DNA of 64,000 nt, from the NCBI RefSeq assembly GCF_001623565.1, contig NZ_CP015196.1, forward strand, positions 1,757,501-1,821,500, written 5' to 3'. Under the pieces are notes generated by a model, which saw only the letters and a program-made list of their open reading frames with translations, did not search any database and was not told the DNA's origin. Source of the stretch: Streptococcus marmotae. Its GTDB lineage: Bacteria; Bacillota; Bacilli; Lactobacillales; Streptococcaceae. Positions 57,012 to 64,000 of the stretch are shown in pieces (within the stretch, counting starts at the first letter, position 1; each line of letters starts with the position of its first letter). Position numbers and translations under genes: made by a program.

Positions 57012-58285
57012 GAACAGTCGACTTAATTCAGAAAAAACGAGACGGCCATGAACTCACCACAGATGAAATTAACTGGCTGATTAGTGGCTATGCAAATGGT
57101 ACTGTCCCTGATTATCAGATGGCTGCCTTTGCAATGGCGATTTATTTTAGAGGAATGTCTACCCGTGAAATTTCTGATTTAACCATGGCGATGGTGGCAA
57201 GTGGTGAAGAAATCGACCTATCGGCCATTTCAGGTATTAAGGTAGATAAACACTCAACTGGTGGTGTCGGAGATAAGGTAACCTTAATTTTAGCACCATT
57301 AGTAGCTAGTTTTGGCATTCCTGTTGCTAAAATGAGTGGGCGTGGCCTAGGTCATACGGGTGGAACCTTGGACAAATTAGAGTCAATCAAGGGATACCAG
57401 ATTGAAGTGACTCAGGACCAGTTTATCAAACAGGTGCAGGAGATTGGCGTATCTGTTATTGGCCAATCAGATAATATGGTAAAAGCCGATAAGTTGCTTT
57501 ATGCTCTTCGTGATGTGACTGCTACGGTTGATATTATCCCTTTGATTGCAAGTTCTGTTATGTCTAAAAAAATTGCAGCTGGTGCAGATGCGATTTTACT
57601 AGATGTAACGGTTGGTGAGGGTGCCTTTATGAAGAACATTGAAGATGCTCGTCAATTGGCTCAAACCATGGTCGAACTAGGAAAAGCAGTTGGACGAAAG
57701 ACTGTTGCAGTAATTACGGATATGTCACAGCCTGTCGGTACCAGTATCGGAAATCGTCTGGAAATTCTCGAAGCCTTGGACATTTTACAAGGTAAAGGAC
57801 GAAAAGATGTAACAGAGTTTATCTGTGAATTGGCACAGATTATGCTGGGCCTTGCTAATGTTGAAAAGACTATCGAGGAAGTTCATGCTCATTTAGTAGA
57901 TGGATCGGCTCTGCGCAAGTTTGAAGAAATGGTTCTGGCGCAAGGGGGCGATTTGGACGATTTGTATCGGCCAGTCCAAGTGACACATCAAGTGCCGGTA
58001 TTTGCTCAGGAAAGTGGCTACATTACCGCCTTGCCCGCCTTAGAATTTGGCTTGTTTGCCATGAAGTTAGGTGCAGGACGAGCTGTGAAAACAGACAGCT
58101 TAGATTATGAGACAGGAATTGTCTTCCATAAAAAGGTCGGTGAACCTGTTGAAGCAGGTCAAGAAATTGCCACTATTTTTACAAATGAAAATATTTCGGA
58201 AAATATGCTTACAAATTTCCAAAAAAATGTTAAAATAGGAAATGTGAGTGTAAAAACGAAAGAAATTATAGAAATTGTTTCATAA
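57008..58285 (+). CDS. deoA: Pyrimidine-nucleoside phosphorylase
   Basis: Splits uridine, thymidine or deoxyuridine to base and (deoxy)ribose-1-phosphate (425 aa; also called pdp). The signature KHSTGGVGDK...SGRGLGHTGGTLDKLESI is complete, and the C-terminal PYNP domain (about 345-425) is present. Overlaps the preceding gene by 4 nt. Works with cdd (upstream deamination) and deoC (deoxyribose phosphate breakdown). Confidence 0.94.
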   Translation: MRTVDLIQKKRDGHELTTDEINWLISGYANGTVPDYQMAAFAMAIYFRGMSTREISDLTMAMVASGEEIDLSAISGIKVDKHSTGGVGDKVTLILAPLVASFGIPVAKMSGRGLGHTGGTLDKLESIKGYQIEVTQDQFIKQVQEIGVSVIGQSDNMVKADKLLYALRDVTATVDIIPLIASSVMSKKIAAGADAILLDVTVGEGAFMKNIEDARQLAQTMVELGKAVGRKTVAVITDMSQPVGTSIGNRLEILEALDILQGKGRKDVTEFICELAQIMLGLANVEKTIEEVHAHLVDGSALRKFEEMVLAQGGDLDDLYRPVQVTHQVPVFAQESGYITALPALEFGLFAMKLGAGRAVKTDSLDYETGIVFHKKVGEPVEAGQEIATIFTNENISENMLTNFQKNVKIGNVSVKTKEIIEIVS

Positions 58286-58300
58286 TGTACGGAGAAAAAC

Positions 58301-58963
58301 ATGAAATTAAATAAATATATTGATCACACTCTATTGAAGCCAAATGCTACGAAAGAACAAATCTTAGCGATTATTGACGAAGCAAAAGAATACGATTTTG
58401 CAAGCGTCTGTGTCAACCCAACTTGGGTAGCTCTTTCAGCGAAAGAATTACAAGGTACAGATGTCAAGGTTTGTACAGTTATCGGCTTTCCTTTGGGAGC
58501 AAATACATCAGCTGTAAAAGCAGTTGAAACCAAGGATGCCATCGCAAATGGTGCAGATGAAATCGACATGGTGATTAACGTCGGCGCACTTAAATCACAA
58601 GATTACGAAGCGGTGCTAGCAGATATTCAAGCGGTTGTGGAAGCAAGCGGTGATAAGTTGGTGAAAGTCATCATCGAAACCTGTCTCTTGACCGACGAAG
58701 AAAAAGTCAAAGCCTGTCAATTATCACAAGAAGCAGGTGCTGACTTTGTGAAAACATCTACTGGCTTCTCAACAGGTGGCGCAACAATAGAAGATGTAGC
58801 CTTGATGAGAAAAACAGTTGGGCCAGATATGGGAGTGAAAGCATCTGGAGGTGCACGTTCATACGAAGATGCCAAAGCCTTTATTGAAGCAGGTGCGACT
58901 CGTATCGGAGCTTCTTCTGGTGTAGCGATTATGAAAGGAGAACAGGCAGATGGCGACTACTGA
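58301..58963 (+). CDS. deoC: Deoxyribose-phosphate aldolase
   Basis: Cleaves 2-deoxyribose-5-phosphate to acetaldehyde and glyceraldehyde-3-phosphate (220 aa). The Schiff-base Lys is in [26 protein letters not shown] and GASSGVAIM are conserved. Ribosome site GGAG. Overlaps cdd by 14 nt. Confidence 0.96.
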   Translation: MKLNKYIDHTLLKPNATKEQILAIIDEAKEYDFASVCVNPTWVALSAKELQGTDVKVCTVIGFPLGANTSAVKAVETKDAIANGADEIDMVINVGALKSQDYEAVLADIQAVVEASGDKLVKVIIETCLLTDEEKVKACQLSQEAGADFVKTSTGFSTGGATIEDVALMRKTVGPDMGVKASGGARSYEDAKAFIEAGATRIGASSGVAIMKGEQADGDY

Positions 58964-59339
58964 TTTGATTGATTTATCTATTGAAGTTAGTAAGAAAGCC
59001 TACGTACCCTATTCTCATTTTCCAATTGGAGCTGTTTTAGTTGCTAAGAATGGTCAAGTTTTTACCGGCGTTAATATTGAAAATGCTAGTTTTGGATTGA
59101 CCAACTGTGGCGAACGGACAGCGATTTTCAAAGCCGTTTCAGAAGGTGTCTTGGAATTTTCTGAGTTGATTGTTTATGGTCAAACAGAAAAACCAGTTTC
59201 ACCCTGTGGTGCATGTCGCCAAGTCATGGCAGAATTTTTTGATCAGGATCTAAAAGTAACATTGGTTGCTAAAGATAAATCGACAGTCGAGATGACAGTC
59301 GGGGAGTTACTTCCATATTCTTTTACAGATTTAACATAA
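58950..59339 (+). CDS. cdd: Cytidine deaminase
   Basis: Tetrameric Zn enzyme (129 aa) converting cytidine or deoxycytidine to (deoxy)uridine. Zn ligands and catalytic Glu are in NCGERTAIF and [13 protein letters not shown] (three Cys ligands, as in small CDAs). AAAGGAG lies 9 nt upstream, inside deoC. Provides substrate for deoA. Confidence 0.95.
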   Translation: MATTDLIDLSIEVSKKAYVPYSHFPIGAVLVAKNGQVFTGVNIENASFGLTNCGERTAIFKAVSEGVLEFSELIVYGQTEKPVSPCGACRQVMAEFFDQDLKVTLVAKDKSTVEMTVGELLPYSFTDLT

Positions 59340-59349
59340 GTCTGTAAGG

Positions 59350-59391
59350 CAGTCAGCTGACTGTATCATTTCCATTTTGCAACGAAAGTTG
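59350..59391. promoter_or_regulatory. Two palindromes before bmpA
   Basis: Perfect 14-bp palindrome CAGTCAGCTGACTG (59350-59363) and a hairpin TGCAAC-GAAA-GTTGCA with a GNRA-type tetraloop (about 59376-59391), both in the 80-nt cdd-bmpA gap. They may be RNA structures that stabilise or process the bmpA message. Confidence 0.4.
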
Positions 59392-59419
59392 CACAAAGAA
59401 TTTTTAGGAGGGTTCAGAA

Positions 59420-60493
59420 ATGAACAAAAAACTTGTTGGTTTAGGTGTTGCAACACTTGCAACTTTGGCTCTTGCTGCTTGTGGAAGCCGTGCAGCAAAA
59501 AATGATGCTGATTCAATGTCAGAAAAAGATTCAGCAGTAAAAGCAGCTGTTGTTACTGACGTTGGTGGTGTTGATGACCGTTCATTTAACCAATCAGCTT
59601 GGGAAGGATTGCAAGCTTGGGGTGAAGAAAATGGTCTTAAGAAAGATGCTGGTTACACTTACTTCCAATCAGGTAGCGAATCTGATTACGTAACAAACCT
59701 TGATTCAGCTGTTTCAGGTGGTTACAACCTTGTATTTGGTATTGGTTTTGCCTTGGAAAATGCGATTGCTGAAGTAGCACCAAACAACCCTGACACAAAC
59801 TATGTTATCGTCGATAGCGTTGTAAAAGATCAAAAGAACGTAGCAAGCGTTGGATTTGCTGACCATGAAGCATCTTACCTTGCAGGTGTAGCGGCTGCAA
59901 AAGCAACAAAAACAAACCACGTTGGATTTATCGGTGGTGTTGAAGGGGTTATCATTGACCGTTTTGAAGCTGGATTTGTAGCTGGTGCAAAATCAGTAAA
60001 CAAAGACATTAAGATTACAGTTGACTATGCTGCTTCATTTGCAGATGCAGCGAAAGGTCAGACATTAGCAGCTGCTCAATATGCTGCTGGTGCAGATGTT
60101 ATTTTCCATGCTTCAGGTGGTACCGGTAACGGTGTATTTGCTGCTGCTAAAGCAGAAAACGAAACGCGTAATGAAGCAGATAAAGTTTGGGTGATCGGTG
60201 TAGACCGTGACCAATCAGCAGAAGGTAAATACACTTCTAAAGATGGTAAAGAATCAAACTTCGTTCTTGCGTCAACATTGAAACAAGTTGGTACTTCTGT
60301 AAAAGATATTGCCAACAAAGCTCTTAAAGGTGAATTTCCTGGTGGAGAAATTATCACATTCTCACTTGCTGATAAAGGTGTAGACTTGGCTGAAACAAAT
60401 CTTTCAAGCGAAGCGTCAGAAGCAGTAGCTGCTGCTAAGAAAGACATCTTGGACAAGAAAGTTGAAGTTCCAGAAACACCTGAGAAAAAATAA
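59420..60493 (+). CDS. bmpA: Nucleoside-binding lipoprotein, BMP family
   Basis: Receptor of the nucleoside ABC importer (357 aa; RnsB in S. mutans, BmpA in L. lactis, PnrA in pneumococcus). Lipobox LAACGS. BMP signatures: VTDVGGVDDRSFNQSAWEGL near residue 36, FGIGFALENAI and HVGFIGGVEGVIIDRFEAGF. Codon use is strongly biased, suggesting high expression, and a hairpin follows it. The ribosome site is AGGAGG. Confidence 0.93.
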   Translation: MNKKLVGLGVATLATLALAACGSRAAKNDADSMSEKDSAVKAAVVTDVGGVDDRSFNQSAWEGLQAWGEENGLKKDAGYTYFQSGSESDYVTNLDSAVSGGYNLVFGIGFALENAIAEVAPNNPDTNYVIVDSVVKDQKNVASVGFADHEASYLAGVAAAKATKTNHVGFIGGVEGVIIDRFEAGFVAGAKSVNKDIKITVDYAASFADAAKGQTLAAAQYAAGADVIFHASGGTGNGVFAAAKAENETRNEADKVWVIGVDRDQSAEGKYTSKDGKESNFVLASTLKQVGTSVKDIANKALKGEFPGGEIITFSLADKGVDLAETNLSSEASEAVAAAKKDILDKKVEVPETPEKK

Positions 60494-60511
60494 AGAATAA
60501 TGTGTCATCCG

Positions 60512-60540
60512 AAACGGCGACCTGACTCGGTCGCCGTTTT
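60512..60540 (+). terminator. GC-rich hairpin after bmpA (partial terminator)
   Basis: 11-bp stem AAACGGCGACC / GGTCGCCGTTT with loop TGACTC, followed only by one T then AGG. It probably reduces read-through to the nup genes or protects the bmpA 3' end. Confidence 0.65.
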
Positions 60541-60654
60541 AGGAGTTGAGGGGGAAGAGTATAGTCATCAAGTATGTTTTCTTAAAGAGAGTTGCTTGTG
60601 TTCCTACTAGCTAAGAAACTATCGAAAGAACAGTGATGAAGGGTTATTTTCTCT

Positions 60655-60694
60655 CAGCAAAGCCTATCAGCAAAGGTATTGATAGGTTTTGCTG
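60655..60694 (+). promoter_or_regulatory. 15-bp hairpin before nupA
   Basis: CAGCAAAGCCTATCA pairs with TGATAGGTTTTGCTG (one G-T pair), 10-nt loop, no T-run on the plus strand. It lies about 30 nt before the nupA ATG in the 233-nt gap. Possible 5' stabiliser of the processed nup message. Confidence 0.5.
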
Positions 60695-60726
60695 ACAAAA
60701 AATAATAGTCTGAAAGGAAGAAGATT

Positions 60727-62262
60727 ATGACAAAAGATTATGTCATTGAGATGCGAGAAATCACAAAAATCTTTGGGGAATTTGTGGCCAATGATCACAT
60801 CAATTTGAATGTCAGACGTGGAGAAATTCATGCCCTTTTAGGAGAAAATGGTGCTGGAAAATCAACATTGATGAATATGCTTGCAGGCTTGCTTGAGCCT
60901 ACAAGTGGTGAAATTGCGATCAATGGTCAAGTAGTTACAATTGACTCTCCTTCTAAGGCAGCTCATCTTGGAATTGGGATGGTACACCAACATTTCATGC
61001 TAGTTGATGCCTTCACAGTAGCTGAAAATATTATTTTAGGAAGTGAGACCACTAAAGCCGGTGTCATTGATATAAAAAAAGCCATTCAGGAGATTAAAGA
61101 ATTGTCAGCTAGATATGGCTTAGATGTTGATCCGACTGCAAAAGTAGCAGACATCTCAGTAGGGGCTCAACAACGTGTAGAAATTCTAAAAACACTGTAT
61201 CGTGGTGCAGATTTATTGATTTTTGATGAACCAACTGCGGTTCTAACACCAGCTGAAATCACCGAATTGCTAAAAATTATGAAGGCGCTAGTTCAGGAAG
61301 GGAAATCGATTATTTTGATTACCCATAAACTAGATGAGATTCGTGCAGTAGCAGACAGCGTTACAGTTATTCGTCGTGGAAAATCGATTGAAACAGTTGA
61401 AGTTGCTGGAGCAAGCAATGAAGACTTGGCAGAATGGATGGTTGGACGTTCGGTATCCTTTAAAACAGAGAAAATTGCGGCCAATCCAAAAGAAGTGATT
61501 CTTTCCATTAAAGATTTGGAAGTTAATGAAAACCGTGGCATTCCAGCGGTGAAAGGCTTGTCGCTTGATGTACGAGCTGGCGAAGTAGTGGGAATTGCAG
61601 GAATTGACGGAAATGGTCAAAGTGAGCTGATTCAGGCTATTACAGGTCTTCGTAAGGTTAAATCTGGCAAAATTCTCATTAAAGGAGAAGACGTTGTCGG
61701 AAAAACTCCTCGTAAGATTACAGAGATGAACGTCAGCCACGTACCAGAAGACCGTCATCGGGATGGTTTAGTTCTACAAATGACCGTGGCAGAAAACATT
61801 GCTTTACAGACCTACTATAAAGAGCCTATTTCAAAAAATGGTATTTTAAATTACGATACCATTAATCAAAAGGCCCGTGATTTAATGGCAGAGTTTGATG
61901 TTCGTGGTGCAAGTGAAGTTGTTCCAGCAAAGGCACTTTCTGGAGGAAATCAGCAAAAAGCTATCATTGCCCGTGAAATTGACCGAAACCCTGATTTGTT
62001 AATTGTCAGCCAACCGACCCGTGGTTTAGATGTTGGTGCGATTGAATATATTCGGAAACGCTTGATTGCTGAACGGGATAAGGGAAAAGCTGTTCTAGTT
62101 GTCAGCTTTGAATTGGACGAAATTTTAGATGTGTCTGACCGTATTGCGGTTATTCACGATGGTGTGATTCATGGTATTGTCGATCCTGCCAAGACCAATA
62201 AACAAGAATTAGGATTCTTAATGGCTGGTGGAAAACTTGAAAAGGAGGAAGCAAATGCCTAA
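60727..62262 (+). CDS. nupA: Nucleoside ABC transporter, twin-domain ATPase
   Basis: 511-aa duplicated ATPase energising NupB/NupC. Domain 1: Walker A LGENGAGKST, degenerate signature ISVGAQQR, Walker B LLIFDEPTAVL. Domain 2: altered Walker A GIDGNGQSE, signature LSGGNQQK, and Walker B LLIVSQPTRGLD, with Gln in place of the catalytic Glu. This one-good, one-degenerate pattern is typical of the CUT2/nucleoside class. AAAGGAAG ribosome site. Its end overlaps nupB by 8 nt. RnsA in S. mutans naming. Confidence 0.93.
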   Translation: MTKDYVIEMREITKIFGEFVANDHINLNVRRGEIHALLGENGAGKSTLMNMLAGLLEPTSGEIAINGQVVTIDSPSKAAHLGIGMVHQHFMLVDAFTVAENIILGSETTKAGVIDIKKAIQEIKELSARYGLDVDPTAKVADISVGAQQRVEILKTLYRGADLLIFDEPTAVLTPAEITELLKIMKALVQEGKSIILITHKLDEIRAVADSVTVIRRGKSIETVEVAGASNEDLAEWMVGRSVSFKTEKIAANPKEVILSIKDLEVNENRGIPAVKGLSLDVRAGEVVGIAGIDGNGQSELIQAITGLRKVKSGKILIKGEDVVGKTPRKITEMNVSHVPEDRHRDGLVLQMTVAENIALQTYYKEPISKNGILNYDTINQKARDLMAEFDVRGASEVVPAKALSGGNQQKAIIAREIDRNPDLLIVSQPTRGLDVGAIEYIRKRLIAERDKGKAVLVVSFELDEILDVSDRIAVIHDGVIHGIVDPAKTNKQELGFLMAGGKLEKEEANA

Positions 62263-63316
62263 GAAGTTACAAAATATCACCCTTCCTTTGTTAGCAGTCG
62301 TATCTGGATTGCTACTAGGAGCGATTATTATGCTGGTTTTCGGCTATGATCCACTTTGGGGTTATGAAGAATTATTCTATTCTGCCTTTGGTTCTGTCAA
62401 ATCAATTGGTGAAATTTTCCGAGCGATGGCCCCCTTAATCTTTACAGCACTTGGATTTGCTGTTGCGAGCCGAGCAGGATTTTTTAACGTTGGTTTATCA
62501 GGTCAAGCCCTTGTAGGTTGGGTATTTGCTGGCTGGTTTGCTCTCGAAAATCCAGATTTACCAAGACCTATCTTAATTCTTGCAACCATTGCCATTGCTA
62601 TGATTGCAGGCGGAATTGCTGGTGCCATACCAGGTGTTTTACGGGCTTATCTGGGAACGAGTGAGGTTATTGTGACCATTATGATGAACTATATCTTACT
62701 CTACTCTAGCAACTACATTATTCGCAATGTCTTTGCTTCTGATTTGATGAAGAACAAGGATTCGAGTATCAATATCTCTGCGAATGCTTCTTACCAAACA
62801 GAATGGCTTCGTTCCTTAACAGATAATTCACGGATGAATATTGGTATTTTCTTTGCAATTATTGCGGTACTCCTTATTTGGTTCTTGTTGACCAAGACAA
62901 CACTTGGTTTTGAAATCCGCTCTGTAGGATTGAATCCAACTGCTTCAGACTATGCAGGAATGTCAGCAAAACGAACCATTATTCTATCCATGATTATCTC
63001 AGGTGCTTTAGCGGGTCTTGGTGGAGCAGTGCAAGGACTTGGAACCTTCCAAAATGTCTATACGCAGGGTGGAAATTTGGACATTGGTTTTAACGGAATG
63101 TCTGTTGCCTTACTTGCTTCCAATTCACCACTGGGTATCCCATTAGCGGCCTTCTTGTTTGGTTTGTTATCAATTGGAGCGCCTGGTATGGTCAAAGCAC
63201 AAATTCCACCTGAATTGATTAATGTCGTGACGGCCTCTATCATCTTCTTTGTCGGTGTTAAATTTGTCTTTGAACAATTACTAAAACGGAACAAAAAAGC
63301 GAAAGGAGCTAACTAA
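62255..63316 (+). CDS. nupB: Nucleoside ABC transporter permease NupB
   Basis: 353-aa permease of the BPD-2 (LivH/RbsC-like) family with about eight to ten helices; FNVGLSGQALVGWVFA near residue 85 and VGLNPTASDYAGMSAKR near residue 225 are family motifs. ATG 62255 with AAGGAGG is chosen over 62228 (inside nupA). Pairs with NupC. Confidence 0.93.
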   Translation: MPKKLQNITLPLLAVVSGLLLGAIIMLVFGYDPLWGYEELFYSAFGSVKSIGEIFRAMAPLIFTALGFAVASRAGFFNVGLSGQALVGWVFAGWFALENPDLPRPILILATIAIAMIAGGIAGAIPGVLRAYLGTSEVIVTIMMNYILLYSSNYIIRNVFASDLMKNKDSSINISANASYQTEWLRSLTDNSRMNIGIFFAIIAVLLIWFLLTKTTLGFEIRSVGLNPTASDYAGMSAKRTIILSMIISGALAGLGGAVQGLGTFQNVYTQGGNLDIGFNGMSVALLASNSPLGIPLAAFLFGLLSIGAPGMVKAQIPPELINVVTASIIFFVGVKFVFEQLLKRNKKAKGAN

Positions 63317-63317
63317 T

Positions 63318-64000
63318 ATGAATTTGACAATAGTAACGCTTTTAATTTCGCAGATGCTGATTTACTCAGCTCCATTGATTTTCACTAGTTTGGGTGGAGT
63401 ATTCTCAGAACGTGCAGGTGTCGTCAATGTGGGACTTGAAGGAATCATGGTGATTGGTGCCTTTGCTGGTGTTGTTTTCAATTTGGAATTTGCCAGCAGC
63501 TTTGGTAAAGCAACCCCACTTTTAGCTGTCTTAGTTGGTGGGATTGCAGGGCTACTTTTCTCCATTATTCACGCAGTAGCAACTATCAATTTTCGAGCAG
63601 ACCATGTCGTATCAGGTACAGTTTTGAACCTCTTAGCACCAGCCTTTTCAGTCTTTTTGGTTAAAGTGCTTTATAATAAAGGACAGACAGACAGTATTCC
63701 AGAATCTTTCGGAAAATTTTCATTCCCTGTGTTGGAAAAAATACCAGTGGTTGGTGATTTATTCTTTAAAAATACCAGTCTAATGGGATATGTAGCCATT
63801 GCTATGGCCTTTGTATCCTGGTTTGTTCTTTATAAGACGAAATTCGGATTGCGCCTACGTTCAGTAGGTGAACATCCTCAGGCGGCAGATACTTTGGGAA
63901 TCAATGTGTATACTATGCGTTATGCTGGTGTTCTTATCGCAGGTTTCCTTGGAGGAGTTGGAGGAGCTGTCAGCGCCCAAACCGTTAATATTAACTTTTC
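63318..64000 (+). CDS. nupC: Nucleoside ABC transporter permease NupC, partial (C-terminus beyond window)
   Basis: The first 227 residues are visible (family about 318). The start MNLTIVTLLISQML follows AAAGGAG and lies 1 nt after the nupB stop. GVVNVGLEGIMVIGAF and VGEHPQAADTLGINVYTMRY correspond to the NupB motifs. The frame is open to the window end. Confidence 0.92.
   Translation, partial: MNLTIVTLLISQMLIYSAPLIFTSLGGVFSERAGVVNVGLEGIMVIGAFAGVVFNLEFASSFGKATPLLAVLVGGIAGLLFSIIHAVATINFRADHVVSGTVLNLLAPAFSVFLVKVLYNKGQTDSIPESFGKFSFPVLEKIPVVGDLFFKNTSLMGYVAIAMAFVSWFVLYKTKFGLRLRSVGEHPQAADTLGINVYTMRYAGVLIAGFLGGVGGAVSAQTVNINF

Overview
The window is a low-GC Firmicute chromosome segment that reads throughout as Streptococcus. 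The genus evidence is ciaR/ciaH, a polyhistidine-triad (Pht) gene directly behind adcAII, an LPXTG surface protein, a DUF1149 gene, the rnsBACD/bmpA-nupABC nucleoside transporter beside deoA-deoC-cdd, and the absence of long biosynthetic operons. I did not fix the species; gene content and small dispersed repeats would fit the S. suis-like or pyogenic groups. No prophage, integrase, intact IS, CRISPR array, rRNA or tRNA was found.

Layout. 1-4364 (minus strand): menA-like prenyltransferase, ndh, cydA, cydB (cut by the window edge), a heme/quinone-dependent respiratory block. 4600-7118: a secreted DUF6287-type protein, a DUF2130 protein and a GNAT gene with an in-frame stop. 7231-12634: truB, ribF, a small Kv-type K+ channel, spx, UPF0223, an inositol-monophosphatase-family gene and rsmF. 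12756-19834: pstS-C-A-B1-B2-phoU, then ciaR and a frameshifted ciaH. 20318-26570: an LPXTG protein behind a 9-bp tandem repeat, and the zinc-regulated adcAII-pht pair. 26718-31670: an orphan hisC-like gene and fruR-fruK-fruA. 31772-38213: DUF1149, degV, dapB, cca, an ABC-F gene, a small membrane protein and glcK. 38659-44050: LysR regulator, lspA, rluD, yjdM-like gene, Pr6Pr membrane protein and an OppA-type lipoprotein. 44209-50431: the pyrR-pyrB-carA-carB pyrimidine operon. 50471-54468: broken small membrane gene, RsmJ-like methyltransferase, pcp, rpsP, khpA, rimM, trmD. 54533-56323 (minus): frameshifted P-loop kinase, rpsT, coaA. 56421-64000: RsmC-like methyltransferase, deoA, deoC, cdd, bmpA, nupA, nupB, nupC (cut by the window edge).

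How it works together. The blocks cover respiration with scavenged cofactors, phosphate uptake, zinc acquisition at the surface, fructose use, de novo pyrimidine synthesis under PyrR, and nucleoside import plus salvage. Much of the rest is translation machinery (truB, rsmF, cca, rluD, rpsP, rimM, trmD, rpsT).

The most interesting signals are regulatory. Five genes (truB, ribF, the RsmJ-like gene, coaA, the RsmC-like gene) carry an extended -10 exactly 6 nt before the start codon, predicting leaderless mRNAs. The pyr operon carries three PyrR-type hexaloop hairpins, two of them directly before the carA and carB ribosome binding sites. A structured segment of about 125-135 nt lies between the carB Shine-Dalgarno and its ATG. 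Other signals are a variable-looking 9-bp repeat in the leader of the LPXTG gene, an apparent ATT start for fruR, and four genes each broken by a single change. Whether those four are biology or sequencing error cannot be told from this sequence alone.
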